Positions 41,369-49,497 of a DNA stretch of 64,000 nucleotides are shown here, piece by piece. The notes beneath the pieces are model-generated. The model worked only from the letters and a program-made list of their open reading frames with translations, was not told the origin of the DNA and ran no database searches. The first letter of the stretch is position 1; every line of letters begins with the position of its first letter. The stretch is from Phocaeicola dorei (lineage in GTDB: Bacteria > Bacteroidota > Bacteroidia > Bacteroidales > Bacteroidaceae): NCBI RefSeq assembly GCF_013009555.1, contig NZ_CP046176.1:2945501-3009500 (forward strand), written 5' to 3'. The position numbers and the translations under genes are program-made.

Positions 41369-42700
41369 ATGGAAAAAGGAACAATTTTAATAGTAGATGA
41401 TAATAAAGGAGTATTGGCCTCACTGGAACTGTTGCTGGAAACGGAGTTCAGCGAAATAAAGACAGCCCATCATCCGAATCAAATTATATCTATTCTGAAT
41501 ACCTCTCCGGTAGATGTAATTATTCTTGATATGAATTTCTCAGCAGGAATCAATAACGGCAACGAAGGGTTGTATTGGCTGAAACGAATCCGCGAGATAG
41601 CTCCTGCACTACCCGTAGTCATGCTTACGGCATACGGTGATGTGGACCTGGCGGTAAGAGCCTTAAAGAATGATGCGACCGATTTCTTGTTGAAGCCCTG
41701 GGACAACCGGACCTTGGTACGCAAAATAAAAGAAGCTTTCGGAAGTGGTAAGAAAAGGAAAAACAGAGTCCTCGATAGAAGCCAATCACCAATGATTGTG
41801 GGGACATCTCCTGCCATGCAGCAGTTAATGAAAATGGTAGTGAAAGTGGCACGCACAGACGCCAATATCTTGATTACCGGAGAAAACGGAACGGGAAAAG
41901 AGATGCTGGCACAGGAAATACACCGGCTTTCCACACGACGGGAACATACTATGGTAACGGTAGATATGGGAGCAATCAGTGAATCTTTATTCGAAAGTGA
42001 GCTGTTCGGACATGAACGCGGTTCTTTTACCGATGCCTACGAGAGTCGGCCGGGAAAGTTTGAAGCGGCATCCGGCAGTTCCCTGTTTATGGATGAAATA
42101 GGAAATCTCCCTCTAGCCATGCAGGCAAAGTTGCTCACCGTATTACAAAACCGAAAAATTACACGCATCGGCAGTAATAAAGTAATCCCAGTGGATATCC
42201 GGCTGCTTTCAGCTACTAACAAGAATATTCAGGAGATGGTGGATTCCGGGACTTTCCGTGAGGACTTATTGTACAGACTGAATACCATCCACCTGGAAAT
42301 TCCGCCTTTGCGGGAACGGGGGAACGATATACATTTATTCATTGATTATTTTATGCAACGTTATGCCGCCAAATACGAAAAAAAAGATATTTCCTTGCAT
42401 GAACATGCTTTGGAGAAATTATGTTCTTATCATTGGCCGGGAAATATCCGGGAATTACAACATGCCATCGAGAAAGCGATCATCTTATGTGAAGGAAATG
42501 TCATCCGTCCTAAAGACATTTTCGTAAAACAAACCTGGAACCCGCAATTCTCCACTACCGTACCCAATCTAGAAGAAGTGGAACGTCAGGCCATAGCAAC
42601 AGCTATCCGTCAAAACGATGGAAATCTGACGGCAACAGCCGAACAGTTAGGCATCAGCCGCCAGACACTTTACAATAAGATAAAACGCTTCAAGCTCTGA
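41369..42700 (+). CDS. NtrC-family response regulator (sigma-54 activator)
   Basis: 443 residues. The receiver domain (1-125) has ILIVDDNKGV, the phospho-acceptor aspartate in VIILDMNFSAG, and FLLKPWDN. The AAA+ domain has Walker A TGENGTGKE, ELFGHERGSFTDA as the sigma-54 loop (usual form GAFTGA), Walker B GSSLFMDEIGNLP, and LYRLNTIHLEIPPLRERGND. A Fis-type helix-turn-helix NLTATAEQLGISRQTLYNKIKRF closes the protein. It should activate sigma-54 promoters when phosphorylated by the kinase encoded 5 bp downstream. The divergent efflux operon is the obvious target. Confidence 0.95.
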   Translation: MEKGTILIVDDNKGVLASLELLLETEFSEIKTAHHPNQIISILNTSPVDVIILDMNFSAGINNGNEGLYWLKRIREIAPALPVVMLTAYGDVDLAVRALKNDATDFLLKPWDNRTLVRKIKEAFGSGKKRKNRVLDRSQSPMIVGTSPAMQQLMKMVVKVARTDANILITGENGTGKEMLAQEIHRLSTRREHTMVTVDMGAISESLFESELFGHERGSFTDAYESRPGKFEAASGSSLFMDEIGNLPLAMQAKLLTVLQNRKITRIGSNKVIPVDIRLLSATNKNIQEMVDSGTFREDLLYRLNTIHLEIPPLRERGNDIHLFIDYFMQRYAAKYEKKDISLHEHALEKLCSYHWPGNIRELQHAIEKAIILCEGNVIRPKDIFVKQTWNPQFSTTVPNLEEVERQAIATAIRQNDGNLTATAEQLGISRQTLYNKIKRFKL

Positions 42701-42705
42701 TAATC

Positions 42706-44028
42706 ATGGTATTCAGCAAACATCTATATATGGTTATCCTGAGCTACATCTTATTAATAATCGCTGTAGCCGGAGCAGGGATCGCACTTGTCATTACACA
42801 TACCGCCCTCATTCTAGGCAGTCTGCTATTCATCTTTTCGCTTTTTTTAATCGGAGCTTTGGTAAAACGGTTGAATAAGTTCAATACCAAAATAAGGATA
42901 TTTCTGGATGCGGTGGAAGATAAAGAGAACATGATATTGTTCAACGAGCAATCGGCAGATAAAGAAATGAATGCACTGAGCCATTCACTAAACCGGATCA
43001 ATGAATTGCTTGCCACAACGAAATCGCAGAGCCGGATACAGGAGAACTTTTATTACTCTTTACTGGAAGAAGTACCGAATGGAGTGCTAGCGTGGAACTC
43101 CGAAAAGAGAGTCATATTTGTGAATGGCGCAGCTTTACGTTTGCTGGGAGTTGAGCCAATCATATTCCTCCGCCAACTGGAAGAGCAATATCCGGCCTTG
43201 AAAGATTTCATAGCCCATGGAAATGTGGAAGATTCTTTTCTTTTACAATCCAACTCAAAAAAACAGCTGTCACTATCCATGAACCGGATGAAACTAAATT
43301 CAGAAACGATTACCCTGTTGGCTATCAAAGATATCAGCAATGAACTGAGTGAGAAAGAAAGTGAGTCATGGAGCAAACTGACCCGGGTGCTTACTCATGA
43401 AATAATGAATACCATCGCTCCTATTGTTTCCCTGTCACAAACACTTTCATTGCGTCCCGGTACGGACGAGAAAGTAATACGAGGACTTGGAGTGATTTGT
43501 GAACAGAGCGAAAGATTGATGGAATTCACAGAATCATACCGACGCTTATCGTATATGCCGGAACCGAAAAAGAAGCGATTCTCACTGACCGATTCATTGC
43601 ACAATCTGGCTCTGTTGCTACAATCTGATTTTGAGAATGCCCATATCCATTTCATTCTGCGCAGTACCCCTTCTGACATATATATTGAGGGCGATGAGAA
43701 GCAACTCTCTCAAGTTTTCTTAAATCTGCTGAAGAACAGTATGCAATCATTGGAAGGAAAGACAGACGGACAAATAGAAGTAACACTGGAGGTAACAGAC
43801 AAACTTTATATAAAACTACTTGACAATGGGCGGGGAATCCCTATGGAGTTACAAGAAAAAATATTCGTTCCTTTCTTTACTACAAAAACAGAAGGGACGG
43901 GGATCGGGCTTAGTCTGTGCCGGCAGATTATAAAAAGACATGGGGGTAATCTCTATTTACAGGAAAGCGGACAAGGAAAAACTCTGTTTGTTATTGAATG
44001 GCCCATAGTTCCTTTTATTCCGAAATAA
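42706..44028 (+). CDS. Sensor histidine kinase
   Basis: 440 residues. Two membrane helices at residues about 7-50 leave almost no periplasmic loop, so the signal is probably sensed in the membrane or cytoplasm. A PAS-like region follows (NGVLAWNSEKRVIFVNGAALRLLG). HisKA carries the phospho-histidine in VLTHEIMNTIAPIVSLSQTL; the ATPase domain has NLLKNSMQSLEG (N box), LLDNGRGIP (G1), and TKTEGTGIGLSLCRQII (G2). It pairs with the NtrC-type regulator encoded just upstream. Architecture is close to NtrB/AtoS-like kinases of Bacteroides. Confidence 0.94.
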   Translation: MVFSKHLYMVILSYILLIIAVAGAGIALVITHTALILGSLLFIFSLFLIGALVKRLNKFNTKIRIFLDAVEDKENMILFNEQSADKEMNALSHSLNRINELLATTKSQSRIQENFYYSLLEEVPNGVLAWNSEKRVIFVNGAALRLLGVEPIIFLRQLEEQYPALKDFIAHGNVEDSFLLQSNSKKQLSLSMNRMKLNSETITLLAIKDISNELSEKESESWSKLTRVLTHEIMNTIAPIVSLSQTLSLRPGTDEKVIRGLGVICEQSERLMEFTESYRRLSYMPEPKKKRFSLTDSLHNLALLLQSDFENAHIHFILRSTPSDIYIEGDEKQLSQVFLNLLKNSMQSLEGKTDGQIEVTLEVTDKLYIKLLDNGRGIPMELQEKIFVPFFTTKTEGTGIGLSLCRQIIKRHGGNLYLQESGQGKTLFVIEWPIVPFIPK

Positions 44029-44153
44029 CAGAGCTCATCACAGGATTACTCTGATTAACACAGATTATTCTTAAAAGTAAAGTGGAAATATAAAATAATA
44101 ACCACTTATCTATAAACCAGCGTTAACCTAAGTAATCCGTAATGAAACATTTT

Positions 44154-45686
44154 TTATTTCTTTACCTTCAGTTCATAAAGGTCATGCCTGCGGTCACGCA
44201 AATTGCGCACACTGCCATACGTATGCAATTCATTCAACAGATTCAGATCAACATCCGAAACCAGAATCATTTCGGTATTCGGAGTCGCCTCAGCCCGTTT
44301 ACCATCAGTAGGGAAAGCGAAATCACACGGAGTAAATACACCAGACTGTGCATACTGAATATCCATATTGTGTACACGCGGCAAATTACCCACACTACCG
44401 GCTATAACGACAAAACATTCATTCTCGATAGCCCGTGCCTGAGCACAAACACGCACACGAGAATAACCGTTCTGAGTATCAGTCAGGAATGGAACAAACA
44501 GAATCTGCATTCCCTGATCGGCCATGATACGAGAAAGTTCGGGAAATTCCACATCATAACAAATCAAAATACCAATCTTAGCGCAATCCGTATCAAAAGT
44601 CTGCACCATCTTACCACCCGAAAGACCCCAACTCTTTATCTCATCGGGAGTGACATGTACCTTTTCATACATTTCGTATGAACCGTCACGCCGTACTAAA
44701 AAACCAACATTATAAAGCCCTCCGTCCTCTTTTACGTATGGCATACTACCCGTAATGATATTAATATTATAACTGATAGCCAAATTGATAAAACGGTCGC
44801 GAACCTCTTCGGTATATTGTGCCAAACCACGAATGCTCTGGGCTTCTCCCAAATGATTGAACTTGGCCATCAACGGCGCATTGAAATATTCCGGAAAAAG
44901 AACAAAATCACTCTTATAATCGGAAACGGCATCTACGAAAAACTCAACCTGCTCAAATACATCATCCAATGTTTTATAAGGGCGCATCTGCCATTGCACT
45001 AACCCTACACGTACAGTGGTTTTCTTATCCACATAATCCTGCGTAGGCTCCTGATAATAAATATTATCCCATTGCAACAAAGTGGCACAATGCTTGGATT
45101 CTTCGTCATTGGGAAGATAATTCTTCATGACACGACGCACATGAAAATCATTGGAAAGCTGAAATGTCAATACTGGATCATAAATCTCACGGGAACGCAC
45201 CTTATCCAAATATTCCTTAGGACGCATCGTATCCGCATACTTATAATAATTAGGAATACGACCACCGAACATGATCGCTTTCAGATTCAGTTTCTCGCAT
45301 AATTCTTTCCGGTACTCATACATACGGCGTGCCAGACGCAAACCGCGATAATCCGGATGGATAAACACCTCGATACCATACAAAATATTCCCTTCCGGAT
45401 TATGCGTACAGAAAGTTTCATTACCAGTTACTTTGGCATAGGTATGATCTCCCTTTACCATATCATAGTCTACAATAATAGAAAGAGCACATCCCACTAT
45501 CTTATCGTCTACCACCGTTACTACTTGCCCTTCCGGAAAAATTCGGATAAGCGTTTCTATTTGCTCGTGTGTCCAAAACACATCCTTATCCGCATACACC
45601 CGCTTGAATGATTGTGATAATTGGATGTAATCTTCGATCTGTAAATTCCGGACCTCTACTTTATTAATTTTATGCATCGGTTCCAT
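44154..45686 (-). CDS. GNAT acetyltransferase / carbon-nitrogen hydrolase fusion
   Basis: 510 residues. The N-terminal 210 residues are a GNAT domain (IEVFIHPDYRGLRLARRMYEYR is the acetyl-CoA loop). The C-terminal 290 residues are a nitrilase-superfamily domain with the Glu-Lys-Cys triad in LFPEYF, YEKVHVTP and ILICYDVEFPE. The fusion is common in Bacteroidetes and some other bacteria, and may hydrolyse and acetylate an amide substrate; the physiological reaction is not known. The gene is transcribed divergently from the glutamine synthetase-family gene. The start could be either Met1 or Met4 (MHKINKVEV). Confidence 0.92.
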   Translation of the reverse strand: MEPMHKINKVEVRNLQIEDYIQLSQSFKRVYADKDVFWTHEQIETLIRIFPEGQVVTVVDDKIVGCALSIIVDYDMVKGDHTYAKVTGNETFCTHNPEGNILYGIEVFIHPDYRGLRLARRMYEYRKELCEKLNLKAIMFGGRIPNYYKYADTMRPKEYLDKVRSREIYDPVLTFQLSNDFHVRRVMKNYLPNDEESKHCATLLQWDNIYYQEPTQDYVDKKTTVRVGLVQWQMRPYKTLDDVFEQVEFFVDAVSDYKSDFVLFPEYFNAPLMAKFNHLGEAQSIRGLAQYTEEVRDRFINLAISYNINIITGSMPYVKEDGGLYNVGFLVRRDGSYEMYEKVHVTPDEIKSWGLSGGKMVQTFDTDCAKIGILICYDVEFPELSRIMADQGMQILFVPFLTDTQNGYSRVRVCAQARAIENECFVVIAGSVGNLPRVHNMDIQYAQSGVFTPCDFAFPTDGKRAEATPNTEMILVSDVDLNLLNELHTYGSVRNLRDRRHDLYELKVKK

Positions 45687-45721
45687 AATGATTCTCTTAT
45701 TTATATTTTAAAACAGCGGTG

Positions 45722-45729
45722 CAAAGGTA
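45722..45729 (-). promoter_or_regulatory. -7 promoter element of the GNAT/nitrilase gene
   Basis: Minus strand reads TACCTTTG followed by C, matching TAnnTTTG, 35 bp before the start codon. Confidence 0.65.
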
Positions 45730-45841
45730 GGACAAATTATAAAACGATGTTCTCCCAAACAGAAAAAGATAAAGAGAATATCACTCAGTATGAAAGAAAA
45801 TATCTATGAACTTTTCATAGGATTTTCAGAAAACTTTTTGT

Positions 45842-45849
45842 TATCTTTG
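45842..45849 (+). promoter_or_regulatory. -7 promoter element of the glutamine synthetase-family gene
   Basis: TATCTTTG, full match to the consensus, 42 bp before the ATG at 45892. The -33 region shows only T-rich sequence. Confidence 0.65.
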
Positions 45850-45891
45850 GAAAGTTAACCCAATAACAAACAAAAAACAACCAATTTTGCT

Positions 45892-47394
45892 ATGAATAAA
45901 GAATTAATAATGAACCCTAACCAATTGGTGGCATTTCTAGAAAAACCTTGTGCAGAGTTTACCAAAGAAGACATAAAACGATACATTCAGCAGAATGGCA
46001 TCCGTATGGTCAACTTTATGTATCCTGCCGGAGACGGACGACTGAAGACATTGAATTTCGTTATCAACAACCAAGCATATCTAGATGCTATCCTGACTTG
46101 CGGGGAGCGAGTGGACGGTTCCAGCCTATTTCCATTCATTGAGGCGGGCAGCAGTGATCTATATGTAATTCCCCGATTCCGGACGGCTTTTTTAGATCCT
46201 TTTGCCGAGATCCCCACACTTTCCATGCTTTGCTCTTTCTTTAACAAGGATGGAAAGCCGTTGGAAAGTTCACCCGAACATACCTTACACAAAGCATGCA
46301 AGGCATTCAATAAAATAACCGGCATGGAATTTCAGGCTATGGGAGAATTGGAGTACTATGTAATTGCTCCGGATACAAATATGTTCGAGGCAACAGACCA
46401 GAAAGGTTATCATGAATCAGCACCATACGCCAAGTTCAATGATTTCCGTACCCAGTGCATGGTCTATATTGCACAAGCAGGCGGACAAATAAAGTATGGA
46501 CACTCCGAAGTAGGTAATTTTACCTTGAATGGCATGATATATGAACAGAATGAAATAGAATTCCTGCCTGTCAATGCCGAAGATGCGGCAGACCAATTGA
46601 TGATTGCCAAATGGATTATACGTAATCTGGCCTATAAACATGGTTATAACATTACTTTCGCGCCTAAAATAACTACAGGAAAAGCTGGTTCCGGATTGCA
46701 TATCCACATGCGTATCATGAAAGATGGACAAAACCAAATGTTGAAAGAAGGTGTTTTATCAGAAACAGCACGCAAAGCTATTGCCGGCATAATGGAACTT
46801 GCTCCATCCATCACTGCATTCGGTAACACCAATCCTACTTCTTATTTCCGCCTGGTTCCCCATCAGGAAGCGCCAACTAATATTTGCTGGGGTGACCGCA
46901 ACCGTTCAGTATTGGTACGCGTACCTCTAGGATGGGCAGCTAAAACAGATATGTGCATGACTGCCAATCCACTGGAAACGGAAAGCCATTATGATACCAC
47001 ACAAAAACAAACGGTGGAAATGCGATCACCGGACGGATCGGCCGATCTCTACCAACTGATAGCAGGACTAGCTGTAGCCTGCCGCCATGGTTTTGAAATA
47101 GAAAATGCACTAGACATTGCAGAAAAAACTTACGTAAACGTCAATATTCATCAGAAAGAAAATGCAGACAAACTGAAGGCATTGACCCAGCTTCCCGATA
47201 GCTGTACGGCTTCCGCAGCCTGTTTGCAGCAACAGCGCGAAATATTCCAAAAACATAATGTGTTCAGCCCTACTATGATTGATGGAATCATCAGCAAATT
47301 AACTGGCTATAACGATCTGACTTTACGTAACGACTTGAAAGATAATCCGGAAGGAATGTTAGCGTTGGTCAATAAATATTTCCATTGCGGATGA
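45892..47394 (+). CDS. Glutamine synthetase family protein (type I-like)
   Basis: 500 residues. The beta-grasp domain occupies the first 130 residues (IRMVNFMYPAGDGRLKTLNF). The catalytic domain has the metal-ligand segments MGELEYYVI and GSGLHIHMRI, and NPTSYFRLVPHQEAPTNICWGDRNRSVLVRVP, which carries the ATP and glutamate-binding residues. It would condense glutamate and ammonia, or a related amine, to an amide. It differs from GSIII, the ~730-residue Bacteroides enzyme, and shows no adenylylation-site NLYDLPPE motif. Family members also include gamma-glutamylpolyamine synthetases, so the amine acceptor is uncertain. An alternative start is the second Met (MNPNQ). Confidence 0.9.
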   Translation: MNKELIMNPNQLVAFLEKPCAEFTKEDIKRYIQQNGIRMVNFMYPAGDGRLKTLNFVINNQAYLDAILTCGERVDGSSLFPFIEAGSSDLYVIPRFRTAFLDPFAEIPTLSMLCSFFNKDGKPLESSPEHTLHKACKAFNKITGMEFQAMGELEYYVIAPDTNMFEATDQKGYHESAPYAKFNDFRTQCMVYIAQAGGQIKYGHSEVGNFTLNGMIYEQNEIEFLPVNAEDAADQLMIAKWIIRNLAYKHGYNITFAPKITTGKAGSGLHIHMRIMKDGQNQMLKEGVLSETARKAIAGIMELAPSITAFGNTNPTSYFRLVPHQEAPTNICWGDRNRSVLVRVPLGWAAKTDMCMTANPLETESHYDTTQKQTVEMRSPDGSADLYQLIAGLAVACRHGFEIENALDIAEKTYVNVNIHQKENADKLKALTQLPDSCTASAACLQQQREIFQKHNVFSPTMIDGIISKLTGYNDLTLRNDLKDNPEGMLALVNKYFHCG

Positions 47395-47408
47395 TTTGAC
47401 TAAAACAG

Positions 47409-47456
47409 CGGGAGGAGGGTATATCAATATTTATTGATTTGACCTTCTTCCGTTTT
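47409..47456 (+). terminator. Terminator of the glutamine synthetase-family gene
   Basis: CGGGAGGAGGGT pairs with ACCTTCTTCCG around an AT-rich loop and is followed by TTTT, 15 bp after the stop codon. Confidence 0.7.
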
Positions 47457-47478
47457 CTACATTCACGCCATGATAAAT

Positions 47479-47512
47479 AAAAAAGATCAATGTATTTCTA
47501 CACTGGTCTTTT
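47479..47512 (-). terminator. Terminator of the tRNA cluster
   Basis: Minus strand: AAAAGACCAGTGTA, loop GAAA, TACATTGATCTTTT then TTTA. A 14-bp stem with two G-U pairs directly downstream of the last tRNA-Gly. Confidence 0.75.
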
Positions 47513-47518
47513 CTTTTG

Positions 47519-47591
47519 AGCGGAAAACGAGACTCGAACTCGCGACCCTAACCTTGGCAAGGTTATGCTCTACCAACTGAGCTATTTCCGC
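47519..47591 (-). tRNA. tRNA-Gly (GCC)
   Basis: 73 nt. Acceptor arm GCGGAAA / TTTCCGC with discriminator T, D-loop AGCTCAGTTGGTAGAGCA, anticodon loop CTTGCCAA giving GCC, and T-arm GGTTCGAGTC-type sequence (CGAGTTCGAGTCTCG). CCA is not encoded. Last gene of a six-tRNA transcript; nearly identical copies lie at 47735 and 48060. Confidence 0.96.
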
Positions 47592-47606
47592 AAACCTCTA
47601 ACATAG

Positions 47607-47687
47607 TGCCCAGAACAGGACTCGAACCTGCATGCCTCTCGACACACGCACCTGAAACGTGCGCGTCTACCATTCCGCCACCTGGGC
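47607..47687 (-). tRNA. tRNA-Leu (CAG)
   Basis: 81 nt class II tRNA with a long variable arm. Acceptor GCCCAGG / TCTGGGC, discriminator A, anticodon stem CACGT / GCGTG with loop TTCAGGT giving anticodon CAG. Inside the duplicated unit. Confidence 0.93.
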
Positions 47688-47734
47688 ATTCTGTGTAACA
47701 CTCTTGTCACAACGCACAAAATTTTATTTGTGTG

Positions 47735-47807
47735 AGCGGAAAACGAGACTCGAACTCGCGACCCTAACCTTGGCAAGGTTATGCTCTACCAACTGAGCTA
47801 TTTCCGC
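47735..47807 (-). tRNA. tRNA-Gly (GCC)
   Basis: 73 nt, same sequence as the copy at 47519-47591, anticodon GCC. 47 bp upstream of the first tRNA-Leu(CAG) copy in transcription order. Confidence 0.96.
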
Positions 47808-47823
47808 AAATATCCTCTCTTCG

Positions 47824-47907
47824 TGAAGGAAATGAGACTCGAACTCACACGACATAACTGTCACCACCCCCTCAAAGTGGCGCGTCTACCAATTCCGCCA
47901 TTCCTCC
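47824..47907 (-). tRNA. tRNA-Leu (GAG)
   Basis: 84 nt class II tRNA. Acceptor GGAGGAA / TTCCTTC, discriminator A, anticodon stem CCACT / GGTGG with loop TTGAGGG giving GAG. It is unique in the cluster and sits between the duplicated units. Confidence 0.93.
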
Positions 47908-47931
47908 AGAAACGAAAATCTCGTGCTATAG

Positions 47932-48012
47932 TGCCCAGAACAGGACTCGAACCTGCATGCCTCTCGACACACGCACCTGAAACGTGCGCGTCTACCATTC
48001 CGCCACCTGGGC
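47932..48012 (-). tRNA. tRNA-Leu (CAG)
   Basis: 81 nt, identical to the copy at 47607-47687; anticodon CAG, discriminator A. Confidence 0.93.
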
Positions 48013-48059
48013 ATTCTGTGTAACACTCTTGTCACAACGCACAAAATTTTATTTATGTG

Positions 48060-48132
48060 AGCGGAAAACGAGACTCGAACTCGCGACCCTAACCTTGGCA
48101 AGGTTATGCTCTACCAACTGAGCTATTTCCGC
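48060..48132 (-). tRNA. tRNA-Gly (GCC)
   Basis: 73 nt, third copy of tRNA-Gly(GCC); first gene of the cluster in transcription order, about 55 bp after the predicted promoter element. Confidence 0.96.
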
Positions 48133-48186
48133 AAATATCCGCCTTCGGTCTTTAACTATTTCTCAGCTGTTTCCCGATTGCGGATG

Positions 48187-48194
48187 CAAAGGTA
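48187..48194 (-). promoter_or_regulatory. -7 promoter element of the tRNA cluster
   Basis: Minus strand TACCTTTG followed by C, 55 bp upstream of the first tRNA-Gly. No other promoter candidate was seen within the cluster, so all six tRNAs are probably one transcript. Confidence 0.7.
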
Positions 48195-48306
48195 GTGCTT
48201 TTTTCTAAACTTCCAAAAGTTTTCTATACTTTTTATAGCACTTTTATTACATTATTTCATCAATTTCCTCATAATCAATACAAACCAAAAGTTTTTTTAA
48301 TTACCA

Positions 48307-49470
48307 TCAGGACATGCGATCACGATAGTCCTCATACCGGAAGTCTTTATATACTTCCAATGTATTATCTGTATGCCAAATAGCGATAGAAGGGTGATGG
48401 ATTCCATTAAACATATTTGTTTTTACCATAGTGTAATGAATCATATCTTCCAGAACAATGCGTTCTCCTACCTGTAACGGATGGTCAAAACGCCAGCTAC
48501 CCATATAGTCGCCACTTAAACAACTGTTTCCACCCAAACGGTAGATATTCTCTTCCGTTAAAGCTGTTTTTATCGCATCGACAGGTAAAGCTTCGGCACC
48601 ACGCACTGCCGGCTGATAGGGCATTTCAAGACAATCGGGCATGTGACAAGTAAAACTAACATCCAGAATCGCAGTTTTTATCCCCCGGTTTTCCACTATA
48701 TCGACAACAGAAGCGACCAAAGGTCCGGTCTGCCAAGTAAAAGCCGAACCCGGTTCTAAAATAATCTCCAAATGAGGATAACGGGCTTTCAATCCTTTTA
48801 ATAAAGAAATAAGATGCTCCGTATCATAATCTTTACGTGTCATCAGGTGCCCCCCTCCCAAATTCAACCATTTTATTTGTGGGAACCAACGGGCAAACGT
48901 CTCTTCTATGTGCTGCAAAGTATGTTCCAATTCATAAGAACTGGATTCACAATGACAATGACAATGGAAGCCTTCGATACCCTCCGGTAAAGTCTCGGGA
49001 AGCAAATCGGCCGTCACCCCAAAACGTGTACCGGGAGCACAAGGATTATAAAGTTCCACCTCTACTTCCGAATATTCAGGATTAATACGGATACCACAGG
49101 ATATCTTTTCTCCAGAGGCCTTAACCATAGAATAAAAACGCCGGAACTGACTGAAGGAGTTAAAGGTTATATGACTGCTGCATTGCATGATAACCGGAAA
49201 ATCAGTATCCGTATACGCCGGAGAATAAGTATGGGCCTTACTGCCAAATTCTTCATATGCCAAACGGGCTTCATATACAGAGCTAGCTGTAGTATAACGG
49301 ATGTATTCCCTAAAAACGGGAAATGATTTCCACATGGCAAAAGATTTGAAAGCCAAGATGATCTCAACTCCGGCCCGGTCTGCCACACTCTTTATCAAAC
49401 TCAGATTCTTTCTGAGCAATGCTTCATCCATCACATAGCATGGAGAAGGTACTTTATGGATATCTATCAT
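48307..49470 (-). CDS. nspC: Carboxynorspermidine decarboxylase
   Basis: 387 residues. A PLP-dependent alanine-racemase-fold decarboxylase: the Schiff-base lysine is in ILAFKSFAMW (Lys42), the first domain continues TASSVYEARLAYEEFG, HCHCESSSYELEHTL is a PLP phosphate-region segment, and the C-terminal barrel has GGNSCLSGDYMGSW. The enzyme makes norspermidine or spermidine from the carboxy precursor in the alternative polyamine pathway, usual in Bacteroides. 27 bp separate it from the upstream helicase gene, so they may be cotranscribed. Confidence 0.94.
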   Translation of the reverse strand: MIDIHKVPSPCYVMDEALLRKNLSLIKSVADRAGVEIILAFKSFAMWKSFPVFREYIRYTTASSVYEARLAYEEFGSKAHTYSPAYTDTDFPVIMQCSSHITFNSFSQFRRFYSMVKASGEKISCGIRINPEYSEVEVELYNPCAPGTRFGVTADLLPETLPEGIEGFHCHCHCESSSYELEHTLQHIEETFARWFPQIKWLNLGGGHLMTRKDYDTEHLISLLKGLKARYPHLEIILEPGSAFTWQTGPLVASVVDIVENRGIKTAILDVSFTCHMPDCLEMPYQPAVRGAEALPVDAIKTALTEENIYRLGGNSCLSGDYMGSWRFDHPLQVGERIVLEDMIHYTMVKTNMFNGIHHPSIAIWHTDNTLEVYKDFRYEDYRDRMS

Positions 49471-49497
49471 TTTTGTATCAGAATTCTATTAGAATAT

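Larger units (their letters stand above)
47603..47815. repeat. 213-bp tandem duplication unit, copy 1
   Basis: Matches 47928-48140 at 212 of 213 positions, covering one tRNA-Leu(CAG), the spacer and one tRNA-Gly(GCC). The copies are separated by a unique tRNA-Leu(GAG). Confidence 0.93.
47928..48140. repeat. 213-bp tandem duplication unit, copy 2
   Basis: Partner of 47603-47815, one mismatch (A for G in the spacer at 48055). Confidence 0.93.

Noticed and set aside
44142..44681. 179-codon + strand frame downstream of the histidine kinase
   Set aside because: Antisense to the nitrilase half of the GNAT fusion, whose catalytic triad is complete.
47582..48101. Small protein frames across the tRNA cluster
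   Set aside because: They repeat with the tRNA duplication and are fully covered by well-folded tRNA genes.
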